A stretch of DNA of 28,036 bases from Bacteroidales bacterium (GCA_016290715.1 JAEEUY010000203.1:1-28036), one strand, 5' to 3'. Shown: positions 16,293 to 24,330, counted from the stretch's first letter. Notes: a model not told the origin generated them from the letters alone. Program-made: numbers and translations.

Positions 16293-17138
16293 TTACAGCT
16301 CCACGGTCGCCCTGCGAGGTTCAAAACAACAGCAGGGGCGCAAGGCTACAATTCTAACACCGCTCGCACGCTGCGGGCCAACCTTGGCAAAGGTTGCAAG
16401 CACGCTAGTCTTGCCGCCAAGGCCCAAGGCACCGACATTAGATTCATTCACCCTGTCCGTAATCATCCGCTCGAATTCCGACTGTACATCGTAATTGCCC
16501 TTGGCCATCGCTTCCATCATCATGGATGTCGCTTCGAATTGGGAACGACCGATACCAACAGCCAATGTACATGGAGAGCAGCCCAGCTGCGATACGGCGG
16601 GAATCGCACGGGCGACAATCTCGTCAATTACCACTTGCACGCTATGCTTGTGGAACACCCGTTGCGTAATACCACGAATTGCGGGACCTCCACCGAGCAT
16701 CAGCACGGTCAATCTGAGAACATCTTCTTCGACAGGCTTGATCAGAATCGGGGATGGAGCCAACGCACCAGAATCAGGGTTCAGACCACCCGATTGATCT
16801 ATACGATGGTAGTCATCGCCCATAATCGCCATGGGGCGTCCCGGCAACTTGCGGAGACCCGCCTCAATACCGGCGTGAATCTGCGCCAAGACATTTCCGG
16901 AAACCTGACGGTTCGGGCCAACCTCGATAAAGATATGCGGGATGCCGGTATCGTCGCACAGCGGCCCACGATTTTTTTCGGCCACCAGCGCGTTATCCAG
17001 AACTTGTTGCATTACCCAGCAACTGCTAGTACCGGGTTCCTTGGCGATAGCCCTGCGATAAGCTTCTTTCTGGTCTCCACGGAAAGTAGATCCTGCACGG
17101 ACCAGACAATCACAGACTTTTTCTTCGATATCCGTCAT
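16293..17138 (-). CDS. Class-I fumarase-like hydratase, alpha subunit (divergent)
   Basis: A 281-residue protein of the iron-sulfur hydratase family whose members act on fumarate, L-tartrate or mesaconate. Three cysteine clusters can ligate a [4Fe-4S] cluster: Cys61 in PLCDDTGIPHIF, Cys187/Cys190 in QLGCSPCTLAVGIGR, and Cys269-271 in RPCCCFEPRRA. The segment NVGALGLGGKTSVLATF is also typical. It deviates where most fumarases have a Lys-Gly-x-Gly-Ser-Glu-Asn motif: here the aligned part reads LGGGPAIRGITQRVFHKHS, suggesting a different substrate. It overlaps the beta-subunit gene by 4 bases (ATGA), as expected for an obligate pair. Composition is GC-richer than the following genes. L-tartrate dehydratase alpha is a reasonable alternative name. 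Confidence 0.85.
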   Translation of the reverse strand: MTDIEEKVCDCLVRAGSTFRGDQKEAYRRAIAKEPGTSSCWVMQQVLDNALVAEKNRGPLCDDTGIPHIFIEVGPNRQVSGNVLAQIHAGIEAGLRKLPGRPMAIMGDDYHRIDQSGGLNPDSGALAPSPILIKPVEEDVLRLTVLMLGGGPAIRGITQRVFHKHSVQVVIDEIVARAIPAVSQLGCSPCTLAVGIGRSQFEATSMMMEAMAKGNYDVQSEFERMITDRVNESNVGALGLGGKTSVLATFAKVGPQRASGVRIVALRPCCCFEPRRATVEL

Positions 17139-17641
17139 TTGTAAATACTCTCACCCTTTGCTGCAGCAATGATTGCCTGATACTTGTTCACCTTTATGCG
17201 GTGAAGTGCTTCCATACCGAGTTCGGGATAGCAAACGACGTCCCTCTCTTCAGTCTGGCTTTCCAACAAAGCCGTAACCGGAGGAATCACCGCAAAAACG
17301 GCATTATTTTCAGCCAAGGCCTTCACCGTCTCAGGCTTGATGGCCCCCTTTCCCAAGTGCATCTTGATACCATGGCGGGAAAGTGGCTCAAAGCTACTTT
17401 CTATTTCCAGCTTGTTACTCGAGGTGGGCCCCACACCCGCCGGGCTCACCGCCGTATGGAAAATCACCTGTCCCTGTAGGTCAACACCAACCTCAGAAAG
17501 AGTTCCTTCTTCAGCATGTTTCACGATCTTGGGCAAAACGGCATCGCGCCCCGTATAAATGTAACCGGAAATAGAAACAACATCGCCAACCTTGAGTTTG
17601 GCGATGTCCTCTTCAGTAAAGGGGGTCGTAAGTTCAATCAT
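17135..17641 (-). CDS. Class-I fumarase-like hydratase, beta subunit
   Basis: A 168-residue partner of the downstream alpha subunit, matching the swivelling C-terminal domain of class-I fumarases and TtdB. It begins with KVGDVVSISGYIYTGRDAVL, carries AGVGPTSSNKLE (about 70-81; the usual form is GPTTSxRMD), GIKMHLGKGAIKP (about 91-103; the GKG loop) and CYPELGMEALHRIKV near the C-terminus. Together the subunits would add or remove water across a double bond of a small dicarboxylic acid. The Arg-to-Lys and Met-to-Leu changes in the GPTTS motif go with the divergence seen in the alpha subunit. The gene lies 2 bases after the lyase gene, suggesting that the lyase product or substrate is handled here. 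Confidence 0.87.
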   Translation of the reverse strand: MIELTTPFTEEDIAKLKVGDVVSISGYIYTGRDAVLPKIVKHAEEGTLSEVGVDLQGQVIFHTAVSPAGVGPTSSNKLEIESSFEPLSRHGIKMHLGKGAIKPETVKALAENNAVFAVIPPVTALLESQTEERDVVCYPELGMEALHRIKVNKYQAIIAAAKGESIYK

Positions 17642-17643
17642 AA

Positions 17644-18777
17644 TTATACGCCGAATAATTCCAGATAACTCTTTTCAGATTCTATTACGCCATAGGCATC
17701 GGCACGCATTGAGATCTTTGTCGCCCAGTTGGTATGGGGTTTGATTTCATTCATACCCTTGCTGCCCTTAATCACCCCTCCAGAAGTATGCAAAATCTGA
17801 TAGGCATCATTGTATTCGTCTTGCGTAACAGCAAGCATGCCATTGATGAAGTTCAAGTGGGTCGGATGGATACATGTCTTACCCATAAAACCATTCGCCT
17901 GGTCCAGAATCAGTTCGCGCATCAAGCCATCAACCGCATCATTCACCACCGGCGAACGTTTCAGCAACGTGTCCTGGATGTCAACCTTCGGCAAGTCGCT
18001 AAACTTCATGCGCTTGTTTACACGGAAGTATTCCCAAACCGGGCCTGAAACCGTATAATCATTGTTACGGGTAAAGAAGTTCAAGATGTCCATCAAGCAA
18101 TCACGAACGGTCATCACGTCGTAAATCGTATAGTTGATTCCTCTACGAACACCAAAGCACGACGAGAAATCCGTACCGCCCACGCGAACATTCAGAATCA
18201 GGTCTTTATATTTGTCGCATTCCTGCTTAATCGCCATCAGTTCTTGCGCACGGCTTTCCTTGAATGCGACCCGAGCATCTTCAATAATAGGCATGCCATA
18301 TATAATCTCGCCAAACTTAGCATTAAGTTCAACAAGGTGTTCCATATAAGGAGCTGCCGTCAAACTGTTGAATTTGGGGAAATTAAACCCGCAAAGATAC
18401 CGAATGTGACGAGGCTCGAGCATCGCGGCGAAATGCTTAAACTGTTCAAACGACCGAACTCGGAAGAAAATTAGCGGAATATCTTCGTATTTCAGTGTCC
18501 CATTTTTTTCACATTCCGCAAGAGTGTCCAACACATGGATTGAATTAATTTCCGCAGCCGGAACATCTTCTTCTTTGCAAGCATCTTCGAAGCACATCAC
18601 CATGGAGGTGAGGCCCGGATACTTCTTATCAATGATTGCCTGAGCAAAATCCTTGGTGCCAGGCATATACATAGTAGCTCCCAAGCAATACTGCAAAAGA
18701 CTACGGTCCGTATACTTGTTGAAGTCAACCGGATCCTTCACAAATTTAAAATTCGGATTATACTGATGGTGTTTCAT
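17644..18777 (-). CDS. HpcH/HpaI (citrate-lyase beta-like) C-C bond lyase
   Basis: A 377-residue TIM-barrel aldolase/lyase of the HpcH/HpaI-CitE superfamily; members cleave or form malyl-, citramalyl- or citryl-type C-C bonds with Mg2+. Key segments are GATMYMPGT (about 33-41), MVMCFEDACKEE (Glu64 and Asp65), MPIIEDARVAF (Glu166, Asp167), VRVGGTDFSSCFG (Asp203) and MGKTCIHPTHL (about 298-308), the last typical of CitE-like proteins. It is longer than CitE (about 290) and resembles the C-C_Bond_Lyase branch, which was described beside ATP-grasp proteins in tellurite-resistance-type biosynthetic modules; that resemblance is recalled, not computed. Here too it directly follows an ATP-grasp gene (2-base gap) and precedes the hydratase pair. 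Confidence 0.82.
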   Translation of the reverse strand: MKHHQYNPNFKFVKDPVDFNKYTDRSLLQYCLGATMYMPGTKDFAQAIIDKKYPGLTSMVMCFEDACKEEDVPAAEINSIHVLDTLAECEKNGTLKYEDIPLIFFRVRSFEQFKHFAAMLEPRHIRYLCGFNFPKFNSLTAAPYMEHLVELNAKFGEIIYGMPIIEDARVAFKESRAQELMAIKQECDKYKDLILNVRVGGTDFSSCFGVRRGINYTIYDVMTVRDCLMDILNFFTRNNDYTVSGPVWEYFRVNKRMKFSDLPKVDIQDTLLKRSPVVNDAVDGLMRELILDQANGFMGKTCIHPTHLNFINGMLAVTQDEYNDAYQILHTSGGVIKGSKGMNEIKPHTNWATKISMRADAYGVIESEKSYLELFGV

Positions 18778-18779
18778 TA

Positions 18780-20018
18780 TTAAGCCTTAATATAAAGATC
18801 CTTTCTTAAAATTTGGTTTCCATTTACATCATAGGCGTTCAAATGTTCAAAAGCATACTTGACCTTGTCAAGTATTTCTTGGCGAGAATCACCTGAGATA
18901 AGAATAGCCGCAATACGGCCCGCACTGGCACGATCATCTTCAATTTTTGTACCAGAATTGCGATGATAATGAATCCCGTCAATTTTACCACTTGCAAGAA
19001 GTTCTTCAGCCCCCTCCAAACGATCAAAAACACAAGGGGTGCCATAGGCCAAATTCACAGAGAAATAACGCGATGATCTTTTATAAACAACATCAACAGG
19101 AATTTGAAGATACGAATCAATTGTCCCGCTGATAATATCAAATCCTGTATTATCCAATATATTTTTGTAACTGATGCCACCACCAACGCGTGGAGCAAAT
19201 TCAATAACACTAATTTCATCACCATCGATGATGAATTGCACATGCAATGGGGTGTTATCCAAATGGAAAATTGAAGCGATTTTAGTTGTCGTTTCCTCAA
19301 TCTTTTTCATTGCAGCGTCAGAAACATTCGGCGGTGTTATTGTAGCATAACATTTCAACACCTGTTTCTCGCCTTCAATACAAGACAATCTTTCAGAGAC
19401 CATCAGTGTTTTTGCGACACCCTTTTCGACAAACGCATACACACTAACTTCTACCCCCGAAAAGAACTCTTCAACAACAGTTCGCCCCGTTCGACTCACC
19501 TTTTTGGCTTCTGCAAGAAATTTTTCCAACTCTTCTTGGTTACAAGCCTTCTTCACACCCGATGCAGCACACGAATCAGCCGGTTTTACCATTACTGGGA
19601 ATTTCAAATTAAAATTCGACAGCGTTTCTCCAGAAGCAAGGAACACATAACGTGTTGTGGGAATACCATGTTTCCACATTTCTTGCTTCATAAAGCCCTT
19701 ATTCGTAATATCACTAGCCAATTGGAACGAATACGGATGTGGCAAGTTCAACTTTTCCGCAACATAGCAAGCCGTTATATTCGCCTGATCAACACAAGCA
19801 CTAATCACCAAACTTGCATTATACTCTTTGGCAACTTTCAATACAGCTTCAGGATCCAGCGTACTTGCAGGAACATGGACATCCGCAAACCTCTTGGCAG
19901 GGGGGTTAGGCAAATAATCCGCCAACACAACAAAGTAGTCTCGATTATGTAACTGACGAATCAGTTCAATATGAGGAGCTGTTCCTCCTAGCACAATAGC
20001 AACTTTCTTATTTTCCAT
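18780..20018 (-). CDS. ATP-grasp carboxylate-amine ligase
   Basis: A 412-residue ATP-grasp enzyme of the PurK/carbamoyl-phosphate-synthetase-like type. A pre-ATP-grasp domain opens with KKVAIVLGGTAPHIELIRQL. Lys145 in FPVMVKPADSCAASGV binds ATP, with the loop just after it; VVEEFFSGVEVSV (about 181-193) is the hinge segment; VIEFAPRVGGG (Glu273, Arg277) supplies Mg2+ and phosphate contacts. A C-terminal lid of about 90 residues follows. Such enzymes ligate a carboxylic acid to an amine, so it is the prime candidate for coupling the acid of the lyase/hydratase module to an amino sugar or amino acid (inference). A GAGG lies about 16 bases upstream of the ATG, further than usual. Confidence 0.83.
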   Translation of the reverse strand: MENKKVAIVLGGTAPHIELIRQLHNRDYFVVLADYLPNPPAKRFADVHVPASTLDPEAVLKVAKEYNASLVISACVDQANITACYVAEKLNLPHPYSFQLASDITNKGFMKQEMWKHGIPTTRYVFLASGETLSNFNLKFPVMVKPADSCAASGVKKACNQEELEKFLAEAKKVSRTGRTVVEEFFSGVEVSVYAFVEKGVAKTLMVSERLSCIEGEKQVLKCYATITPPNVSDAAMKKIEETTTKIASIFHLDNTPLHVQFIIDGDEISVIEFAPRVGGGISYKNILDNTGFDIISGTIDSYLQIPVDVVYKRSSRYFSVNLAYGTPCVFDRLEGAEELLASGKIDGIHYHRNSGTKIEDDRASAGRIAAILISGDSRQEILDKVKYAFEHLNAYDVNGNQILRKDLYIKA

Positions 20019-20040
20019 CTTGAAGCAAAGCCTCTATTTA

Positions 20041-20940
20041 TTAAGCATTCCCTTTGGGAGACTGAATTGCTTCAGGATAGTAGCAGTCAATCACACGCTT
20101 AACAAGCGAAACCTGCTTGGCACGCTTCTTCGCGTCATCTTCGGTGCTATCCCAGCTATGGGTCTGAGCAACAGAGCCGCCCGTCTTGAGGTAAATCGGG
20201 GACGCAATTCGAATCATCTCGGGCACTTCGTAGTGACGGATAAAACCACCCGTAGACTTCGGGTTCTCAGTGTGGATATCGATAGGGATATCAATGGCCT
20301 GGCGTATTGCAGCGAGCATCTGCAACTGAATGTCGCGAACAGGGTTCACAGAGTTCGCGCCGATAGATTCGAGGAGCTTGGCGGAACAGGGGTTGCCATG
20401 GCCGGCATGTGCAGACACCTTGAAACGGCAGTCAGCGGGAATTTCACCGGCCTTACGGGCTTCATTAAGCACCCAGAGGCAGCCTTCGTCATACACTAGG
20501 AAGGACTTGCAGCCAAAAGCGGCAGCACGCTTCACATCTTCGATTGCGCGCACAATCTGTTCCTGACCACGCAGGCGATATCCCATGCGCACACCTTCCG
20601 GCGTATTCACAGAAGCGCTCGTATCCGTCGTTGCGCGGGGACCGATTGCAAGAATCAGCTCTACCTGAGCCTTCTTTGCCAAGTCAACCATCTGCATGAT
20701 ATCCTGGTCAGCAAGCATCATGATGCCCTTGGTCTGGGTCACACGGTGCAGCCAAATTCCATACTTATCCACGGCTTCGAGAAGAGCTTCCATGACCTTC
20801 GGTCCCTGGATGCCCGGAACTTCAAAGCGGTACTGGCCACCATCAGAAAAGCGCTTCTGCGATGTAGGCAAATCATAGGCATCGCCCTTGGGCATACCGA
20901 TGGACTGGAGGAAGGCTCTTGTTTTTTCCATGCTATTCAT
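20041..20940 (-). CDS. TIM-barrel protein, U32-peptidase-like family, function unknown
   Basis: A 299-residue soluble protein that looks like a TIM barrel: alternating strands and helices with HRVTQTKGIMML (about 65-76), LILAIGPRA, FLVYDEGCLWVL, FKVSAHAGHGNPCS and IPIDIHTENPKSTGGFIRHY (about 219-238), the last rich in possible metal or phosphate ligands. I recall relatives annotated as U32-family peptidases, but I do not see the usual U32 cysteine signature, and a role as lyase or isomerase in the acid module seems just as possible. AAAGGGA lies 8 bases upstream of the ATG at 20940; an internal ATG three codons in is less well placed. It sits between the aminotransferase and ATP-grasp genes and shares their GC-richer composition. 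Confidence 0.65.
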   Translation of the reverse strand: MNSMEKTRAFLQSIGMPKGDAYDLPTSQKRFSDGGQYRFEVPGIQGPKVMEALLEAVDKYGIWLHRVTQTKGIMMLADQDIMQMVDLAKKAQVELILAIGPRATTDTSASVNTPEGVRMGYRLRGQEQIVRAIEDVKRAAAFGCKSFLVYDEGCLWVLNEARKAGEIPADCRFKVSAHAGHGNPCSAKLLESIGANSVNPVRDIQLQMLAAIRQAIDIPIDIHTENPKSTGGFIRHYEVPEMIRIASPIYLKTGGSVAQTHSWDSTEDDAKKRAKQVSLVKRVIDCYYPEAIQSPKGNA

Positions 20941-21001
20941 TTTGTTTTCCCTTTCATTTAAATTTTTTCAAAAGATACTTATTTTGTCGAATCAGACAAA
21001 A

Positions 21002-22117
21002 TTACCTTACGACAAGTTCCAAAATTCTTGCGACATCATCATCACTCAGCTGGTGGTGCATCGGCAGACAAATCACGGAATCCGCCATTTTATGCGCATT
21101 CGGCAGATTTTCCGGATTTGCCGACTCCAGGCCACGATAGGTAGAGAACTCGGAAATGAGCGGGTAGAAATAACGTCGTCCGAGAACATTGGCCGCCTTC
21201 ATCTTGGCATAAAGGTCATCCCGACTCATTCCATATTTCTCTGCATCGACAAAAATCGGGAAATAAGCATAGTTATGCTTTACCCCCGCAATGTCATCAA
21301 AGAAAGAAACGCCATCAACATTCCGCAGGGCTTCACGATACTTGACCGCAACTTTATGACGAGCCTCGATAGCAGCATCCACCTGACGAAGATTCAATAT
21401 GCCATAAGCAGCGCGCATTTCATCCACCTTGGAGTTGATTCCGGGGCCAACCACAGTAGTCTCGCCAGCAAAGCCAAAGTTCTTGAGATAGTCAATACGC
21501 TTCTTGGTGGCCTCATCATGCATAACCATAGCGCCACCCTCTATCGTATTGTAAACCTTGGTCGCATGGAAACTGAGAGTGGACATATCACCCTCGTTCA
21601 ACACGCTTTCTCCATCAACCTGAACGCCAAAGGCATGAGCGGCATCGTAAATAACCTTGAGGCCATAACGCTCTGCAATTTCCTTGATACGCTTTGTATC
21701 GCAAGGCTGACCATACACATGAACAGGCATAATGGCCGTTGTTCTAGGCGTAATTGCCGCTTCAATCTTATCAGGGTCGATATTGCCCGTAGTCGGGTCA
21801 ATGTCAACAAAGACAGGCTTGCAACCATTCCACCAAATGCTGTGGGTTGTAGCCACAAAACTGTACGGGGTAGTTACCACCTCACCCGTAATACGCAAGG
21901 CCTGTAGAGCAGTCAGCAGCGGCAGCGTGCCATTGGTAAAGAGACTCACAAATGGCACCTTTAGGTATTCCGCCAGTTCCTTTTCTAGCTGCCTGTGGAA
22001 AGAACCATTATTGGTAATCCACTTGGATTCCCAAATCTGCTTAAGAAGTTCGTGAAACTCATCCAAATCTGGAAGAAGAGGAGAGGTGACAGTAATCATG
22101 TCATTGGTAATTTTCAT
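21002..22117 (-). CDS. DegT/DnrJ/EryC1/StrS sugar aminotransferase, VioA-like
   Basis: A 371-residue PLP-dependent nucleotide-sugar transaminase. Landmarks are WITNNGSFHRQLE (33-45), FTNGTLPLLTALQAL, the PLP-pyridine Asp158 in KVIYDAAHAFGV, and the Schiff-base Lys187 in LSFHATKVYNTIEGGAM. The last segment, together with PVHVYGQPCD, is closest in my memory to VioA-type enzymes making dTDP-4-amino-4,6-dideoxy-D-glucose from the RmlB product, and the rmlB gene flanks this same cluster. Length is standard. It should supply the amine to which an acid could be attached by the downstream ligase (inference). A second ATG at residue 7 is possible. Specificity for another keto sugar, including the product of the odd dehydrogenase at 22955, cannot be excluded. 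Confidence 0.88.
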   Translation of the reverse strand: MKITNDMITVTSPLLPDLDEFHELLKQIWESKWITNNGSFHRQLEKELAEYLKVPFVSLFTNGTLPLLTALQALRITGEVVTTPYSFVATTHSIWWNGCKPVFVDIDPTTGNIDPDKIEAAITPRTTAIMPVHVYGQPCDTKRIKEIAERYGLKVIYDAAHAFGVQVDGESVLNEGDMSTLSFHATKVYNTIEGGAMVMHDEATKKRIDYLKNFGFAGETTVVGPGINSKVDEMRAAYGILNLRQVDAAIEARHKVAVKYREALRNVDGVSFFDDIAGVKHNYAYFPIFVDAEKYGMSRDDLYAKMKAANVLGRRYFYPLISEFSTYRGLESANPENLPNAHKMADSVICLPMHHQLSDDDVARILELVVR

Positions 22118-22145
22118 ATAAGCTTCTTTTCTCTAAAAACATTGC

Positions 22146-22943
22146 TCACTTTATTTTCCAGCCCCACTTACTGAAATACTTCAAAAGCGAGACAACGTGT
22201 ATTCTCATCAACTTAAAATTCACGTGACTGGCACGTTCCCATTTATGCACAACCTTGACATTCGGATGAACAACCAGTTTTCCCTTTTTCGACATGGTTT
22301 TGCAAAGATCTGCATCTTCAGCATACATAAAATAGCGGTCATCAAAACCATTTATCTCCTTGAGGGCGTCAGTCCGCATGACCAAGAACGACCCCTGAAT
22401 AAAGGGGCATTCAAAGTCCTTCATCTTATCAACATTAGACATCGTATGATAGGCAACTCGACGTTTCAAGAACGGGAGAAAATGAACATATCGGCAGAAC
22501 AAGTCGAAAATCGTAAGCTCTGTTCGGAACACGCTCTGAACATCATTGTATTCATCCGTTAGAATCGGCGCAGTCAGATAAACATCTCTGTTCTGCTTCA
22601 AAAAATCAACCAACGGAGTAAACGCATCGGAATACAAAACGATGTCAGGATTGACTATGGCGTGAAAATCCGATTCCAACCGCGAAAGCACAAAATTATG
22701 ACCTTTCCCAAAGCCTAAATTTTTTCGAGTATCGACATATTCTACATCATCGTACTTTGACAATGCCTCCAAAAAAGTCTGCTTATAATGATTGTCATCT
22801 GCAAAGGCGCTGTTATCAACAACATACACTCTTTTGGAAAGAGCAGCGTCTGTAAAACGCTCTATAGAATCGATGGCCAACAGAACATCATCGTACTTCT
22901 TGTAAACGACTATGGAGATTGATAAAACTACATTACTCGACAT
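22146..22943 (-). CDS. GT2-family glycosyltransferase (rhamnosyltransferase-like)
   Basis: A 265-residue GT-A glycosyltransferase. It begins VVLSISIVVYKKYDDVLLAI, has the VVDNSAFADD nucleotide-binding stretch (about 41-50), NLGFGKGHNFVLS (about 74-86), IVNPDIVLYSD as the metal-binding region (about 94-104), and FDDRYFMYAEDADLCKTMSK with the Glu-Asp catalytic pair. This architecture is that of the WbbL/RfbF rhamnosyltransferase-like branch, which would suit an RmlB-derived sugar, but donor identity is an inference. An AGGAG sequence lies 8 bases upstream of the ATG, one of the better ribosome sites in the cluster. The gene separates the dehydrogenase and aminotransferase genes. Confidence 0.87.
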   Translation of the reverse strand: MSSNVVLSISIVVYKKYDDVLLAIDSIERFTDAALSKRVYVVDNSAFADDNHYKQTFLEALSKYDDVEYVDTRKNLGFGKGHNFVLSRLESDFHAIVNPDIVLYSDAFTPLVDFLKQNRDVYLTAPILTDEYNDVQSVFRTELTIFDLFCRYVHFLPFLKRRVAYHTMSNVDKMKDFECPFIQGSFLVMRTDALKEINGFDDRYFMYAEDADLCKTMSKKGKLVVHPNVKVVHKWERASHVNFKLMRIHVVSLLKYFSKWGWKIK

Positions 22944-22954
22944 TCTAAAATCTC

Positions 22955-24298
22955 CTAAAAGGCTTCCCTATAGCCAACGGTCTCATATACAAACCCATTT
23001 TTCTTCATATTCTCAGCATCGTAAACATTGCGGCCATCGACAACAAACCGTTGTTTCATATTCTTCTTCATTAATTCGAAATCCGGACTAGCAAATGGTT
23101 TCCATCCGGTAACAAGCAAAAGCGCATCAACTCCAAGCAGAGCTTCGTACATGTCCCCGCAATAAACAATGGATTCTACCGCCGCGCCCCAAGGAGACAA
23201 CCTACGCTTGCATTCGTCCATAGCAACTGGATCATAGATCCGGACATTAACACCCGCCTTCACAAGCAAATCAAGCAACACAAGGGAGGTCCCATCGCTC
23301 ATATCCGTTGTTTCAGGGTTCGCGGTCAGGCCCCACAAGGCAACCGTTTTGCCAATCAAATAGCCACGATAGTGCCTAAAAAGCTTTTTAAAGAGAACTT
23401 TTTTCTGGTTCCTGTTAACATCTTCCGCAGCTTCAAGCACCCGCATCCGGCAACCGTTATTTTGTGCCTGCTGTATAAGAGCCTTCACGTCGGTAGCAAA
23501 GCCGTGACCACCATAGCCACAGCTAGGGTAAAGGTTTTTGTTACCGGCAGCGACACCGCCGTCAACACCCTGGCAGACCATATTCACATCGGCACCAACA
23601 AGTTCGCAAAGGTTCGCGATGTCGTTCATGAAGCTGATACGGGTCGCAAGCATGGAACTCACGGTGAACTTGATCATCTCCGCGCTCGGGATATCGGTGA
23701 AGACCACACGGAAGTTGTTGAGCATCATCAGGCGGTACAGGCGGGTCATGAGCTCCTTGGCCTGTTCGCTTTCCACGCCGACAACAATACGTTCGGGCTT
23801 CATAAAGTCCACAATGGCGGAGCCTTCCTTCAAAAATTCCGGGTTACAAGCCACGTCAAACGAGACACTCACTCCGCGCCTGTCGAGCTCTTTCTGAATC
23901 ACCCGCCCAATTTTCTTTGTCGTACCAACGGGAACGGTTGACTCGGTCACGAACACCGTATATTTATTGATGTTCTGACCGAAGACACGCGCCACAGAGA
24001 GCACTCCCTGCAAGTCAGCAGAGCCATATTCGTCAAGAGAAGCATCTACAGCGCAGAAAACGATCTCAACTTCGTCAAGGATGTTCGCAAGGTCAGCCGT
24101 AAAATGCAAGCGACCATCACGCTGGTTGCGCTGCATCATCTCAGCGAGATCCGGTTCGTAAATGGGGATTTCGCCCTTCTGCAGGGAATCGATTTTCGCC
24201 TGGTCAACATCGACGCAGACAACATTCACGCCCATTTCGGCAAAACAGGTGCTACTAACGAGCCCTACCGTACCTGTTCCGACGACAGCAACGTTCAT
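22955..24298 (-). CDS. UDP-glucose/GDP-mannose dehydrogenase family enzyme with altered active site
   Basis: A 447-residue nucleotide-sugar dehydrogenase, full length for the family. Intact parts are the Rossmann motif VVGTGTVGLVSS (6-17), STVPVGT (120-126), NPEFLKEGSAI (152-162) and the catalytic Lys210 in AEMIKFTVSS. Several hallmarks differ. The catalytic Cys of the usual GYGGSCFPKD is Gly266 here (GYGGHGFATD), while a Cys stands six residues earlier (Cys260). The usual Asn four residues after the Lys is Ser214. The DxRIG segment reads GVAAG. The family's FKP...MRES region reads TANPETTDMSDGTS. The call to the family is firm, but oxidation to a uronic acid is doubtful. AGAGGAAG lies about 9 bases before the ATG. 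It is the first gene of the minus-strand run. Confidence 0.85.
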   Translation of the reverse strand: MNVAVVGTGTVGLVSSTCFAEMGVNVVCVDVDQAKIDSLQKGEIPIYEPDLAEMMQRNQRDGRLHFTADLANILDEVEIVFCAVDASLDEYGSADLQGVLSVARVFGQNINKYTVFVTESTVPVGTTKKIGRVIQKELDRRGVSVSFDVACNPEFLKEGSAIVDFMKPERIVVGVESEQAKELMTRLYRLMMLNNFRVVFTDIPSAEMIKFTVSSMLATRISFMNDIANLCELVGADVNMVCQGVDGGVAAGNKNLYPSCGYGGHGFATDVKALIQQAQNNGCRMRVLEAAEDVNRNQKKVLFKKLFRHYRGYLIGKTVALWGLTANPETTDMSDGTSLVLLDLLVKAGVNVRIYDPVAMDECKRRLSPWGAAVESIVYCGDMYEALLGVDALLLVTGWKPFASPDFELMKKNMKQRFVVDGRNVYDAENMKKNGFVYETVGYREAF

Positions 24299-24330
24299 TC
24301 TTTGGCTTCCTCTATCCGCGATTCCCTGGG

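Noticed and set aside
15931..16494. A 187-codon plus-strand open frame across the acyltransferase/hydratase junction
   Set aside because: It crosses two real minus-strand genes and encodes a low-information, basic product.
16539..17144. A 201-codon plus-strand open frame opposite the hydratase alpha gene
   Set aside because: The minus-strand gene has conserved cysteine clusters and coupled junctions. The antisense product resembles nothing known.
20020..20499. A 159-codon plus-strand open frame opposite the TIM-barrel gene
   Set aside because: There is no start context, and it lies fully inside a well-supported gene on the other strand.
20888..21907. A 339-codon plus-strand open frame opposite the aminotransferase gene
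   Set aside because: It is antisense to a gene with full family motifs and has no recognisable domain or ribosome site. Such frames arise from codon usage on the real strand.
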